In this document: piece by piece, positions 14,526-14,872 of the stretch
Numbering within the stretch: the stretch's first letter is position 1
How the letters are laid out: each line of letters starts with the position of its first letter
Origin: Gammaproteobacteria bacterium
Lineage (GTDB): Bacteria > Pseudomonadota > Gammaproteobacteria > Arenicellales > Arenicellaceae
DNA length: 14,872 nucleotides
Assembly: GCA_030426005.1 (NCBI GenBank)
Contig: JAUHZM010000044.1
Location: 1 to 14,872, forward strand
Direction: 5' to 3'
Notes under the pieces: generated by a model
The model's database searches: none
Seen by the model: the letters and a program-made list of their open reading frames with translations, nothing else
What the model was told of the DNA's origin: nothing
Made by a program: the position numbers and the translations under genes

Positions 14526-14872
14526 TATATATGGAAGGCAACTCCTCAACGCACCACTCCCAGCCTCTTATCAGTGCAGAAACACGCTACCAGGAAGCTA
14601 AATCGAACCCCATTGCACTAGAATGGTGCAGAAAAAAGTGCAGCCGATGACGGATCATAGCCATAAACATCGACCACGAATACACATGATCGAGTCATCA
14701 CGCGTTCAAAGCTAAGCGCACGCCCTGCCCCAGAGCACACCAAGATAGAAGAGATGGAATAAGGAAACTAAGCCAACCAGATTTCAGAACAGAAAACCCA
14801 AAACGATCGAACAAGCCCCTAGAATCGGCGTTATTCACTAACTCAAAAACGGATGCCTAAAGCGCAAAAGAA
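14526..14872. other. Non-coding right end of the window
   Basis: No open frame with coding character was found on either strand in these 347 bases; all frames are broken by frequent stops. It holds the NtrC-type site at 14614-14630 and possibly a half-site GTGCAG at 14638. A convincing sigma54 -24/-12 pair was not found, so the promoter it serves probably lies beyond the edge. Confidence 0.6.
14614..14630. promoter_or_regulatory. NtrC-type enhancer site
   Basis: TGCACTAGAATGGTGCA fits the NtrC (GlnG) consensus TGCACnnnnnTGGTGCA, with perfect TGCAC/GTGCA arms. It closely resembles the glnA upstream sites of enteric bacteria. It most likely controls a nitrogen-regulated gene to the right of the window. 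Confidence 0.65.

Noticed and set aside
14700..14740. Sigma54 promoter (GCGCACGCCCTGCC) downstream of the NtrC-type site
   Set aside because: The -24 GG is missing and the spacing to the GC element is one base short.

Overview
The window looks like chromosomal DNA of a free-living, probably marine, Gram-negative heterotroph, most likely a gammaproteobacterium. The reasons are an outer-membrane TonB-dependent receptor, Fur-type and NtrC-type operator sequences, sigma70-like promoters, an alginate-lyase-like secreted enzyme and an Lrp/ald pair. This placement is inference; no rRNA or other phylogenetic marker is present. No insertion sequence, tRNA, CRISPR array or phage gene was found.

Layout, left to right. 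(1) 1-1460: the 5' end of an Lrp/AsnC-family regulator on the minus strand, divergent from ald (alanine dehydrogenase), which ends in a hairpin terminator. (2) 1674-5125: a minus-strand pair. The first gene encodes a small secreted protein whose C-terminal half looks like a stand-alone subtilisin propeptide (inhibitor I9 fold). The second encodes a 916-residue secreted subtilisin-family protease that has no propeptide of its own and carries four C-terminal repeats. This split propeptide/protease arrangement is the most unusual thing in the window. (3) 5469-6002: a membrane-anchored TerB-like protein. (4) 6123-7301: a secreted CBM32-type plus PL7-type lyase, preceded by three copies of a TGGTnnnACCA-type operator. 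(5) 7692-8721: a LysE/RhtB exporter and a very small 2-oxoglutarate/Fe(II) oxygenase-like protein, ending at a strong bidirectional terminator. (6) 8788-14525: a four-gene minus-strand operon of DUF4198 protein, eight-EF-hand protein, degenerate ApbE fused to DUF2271, and a TonB-dependent receptor of the heme/hemoglobin type. It starts at a sigma70 promoter overlapped by two Fur-box-like sites. (7) 14526-14872: no gene, but a near-perfect NtrC-type site that probably belongs to a gene just beyond the right edge.

How they fit together: the Fur-controlled operon is best read as an iron or heme acquisition unit, with a receptor plus three exported accessory proteins of poorly known role. The lyase and the protease are secreted degradative enzymes, and ald with its Lrp-type regulator would feed amino-acid carbon into pyruvate. 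The 2OG oxygenase would need Fe(II), but nothing in the sequence links it to the iron operon.
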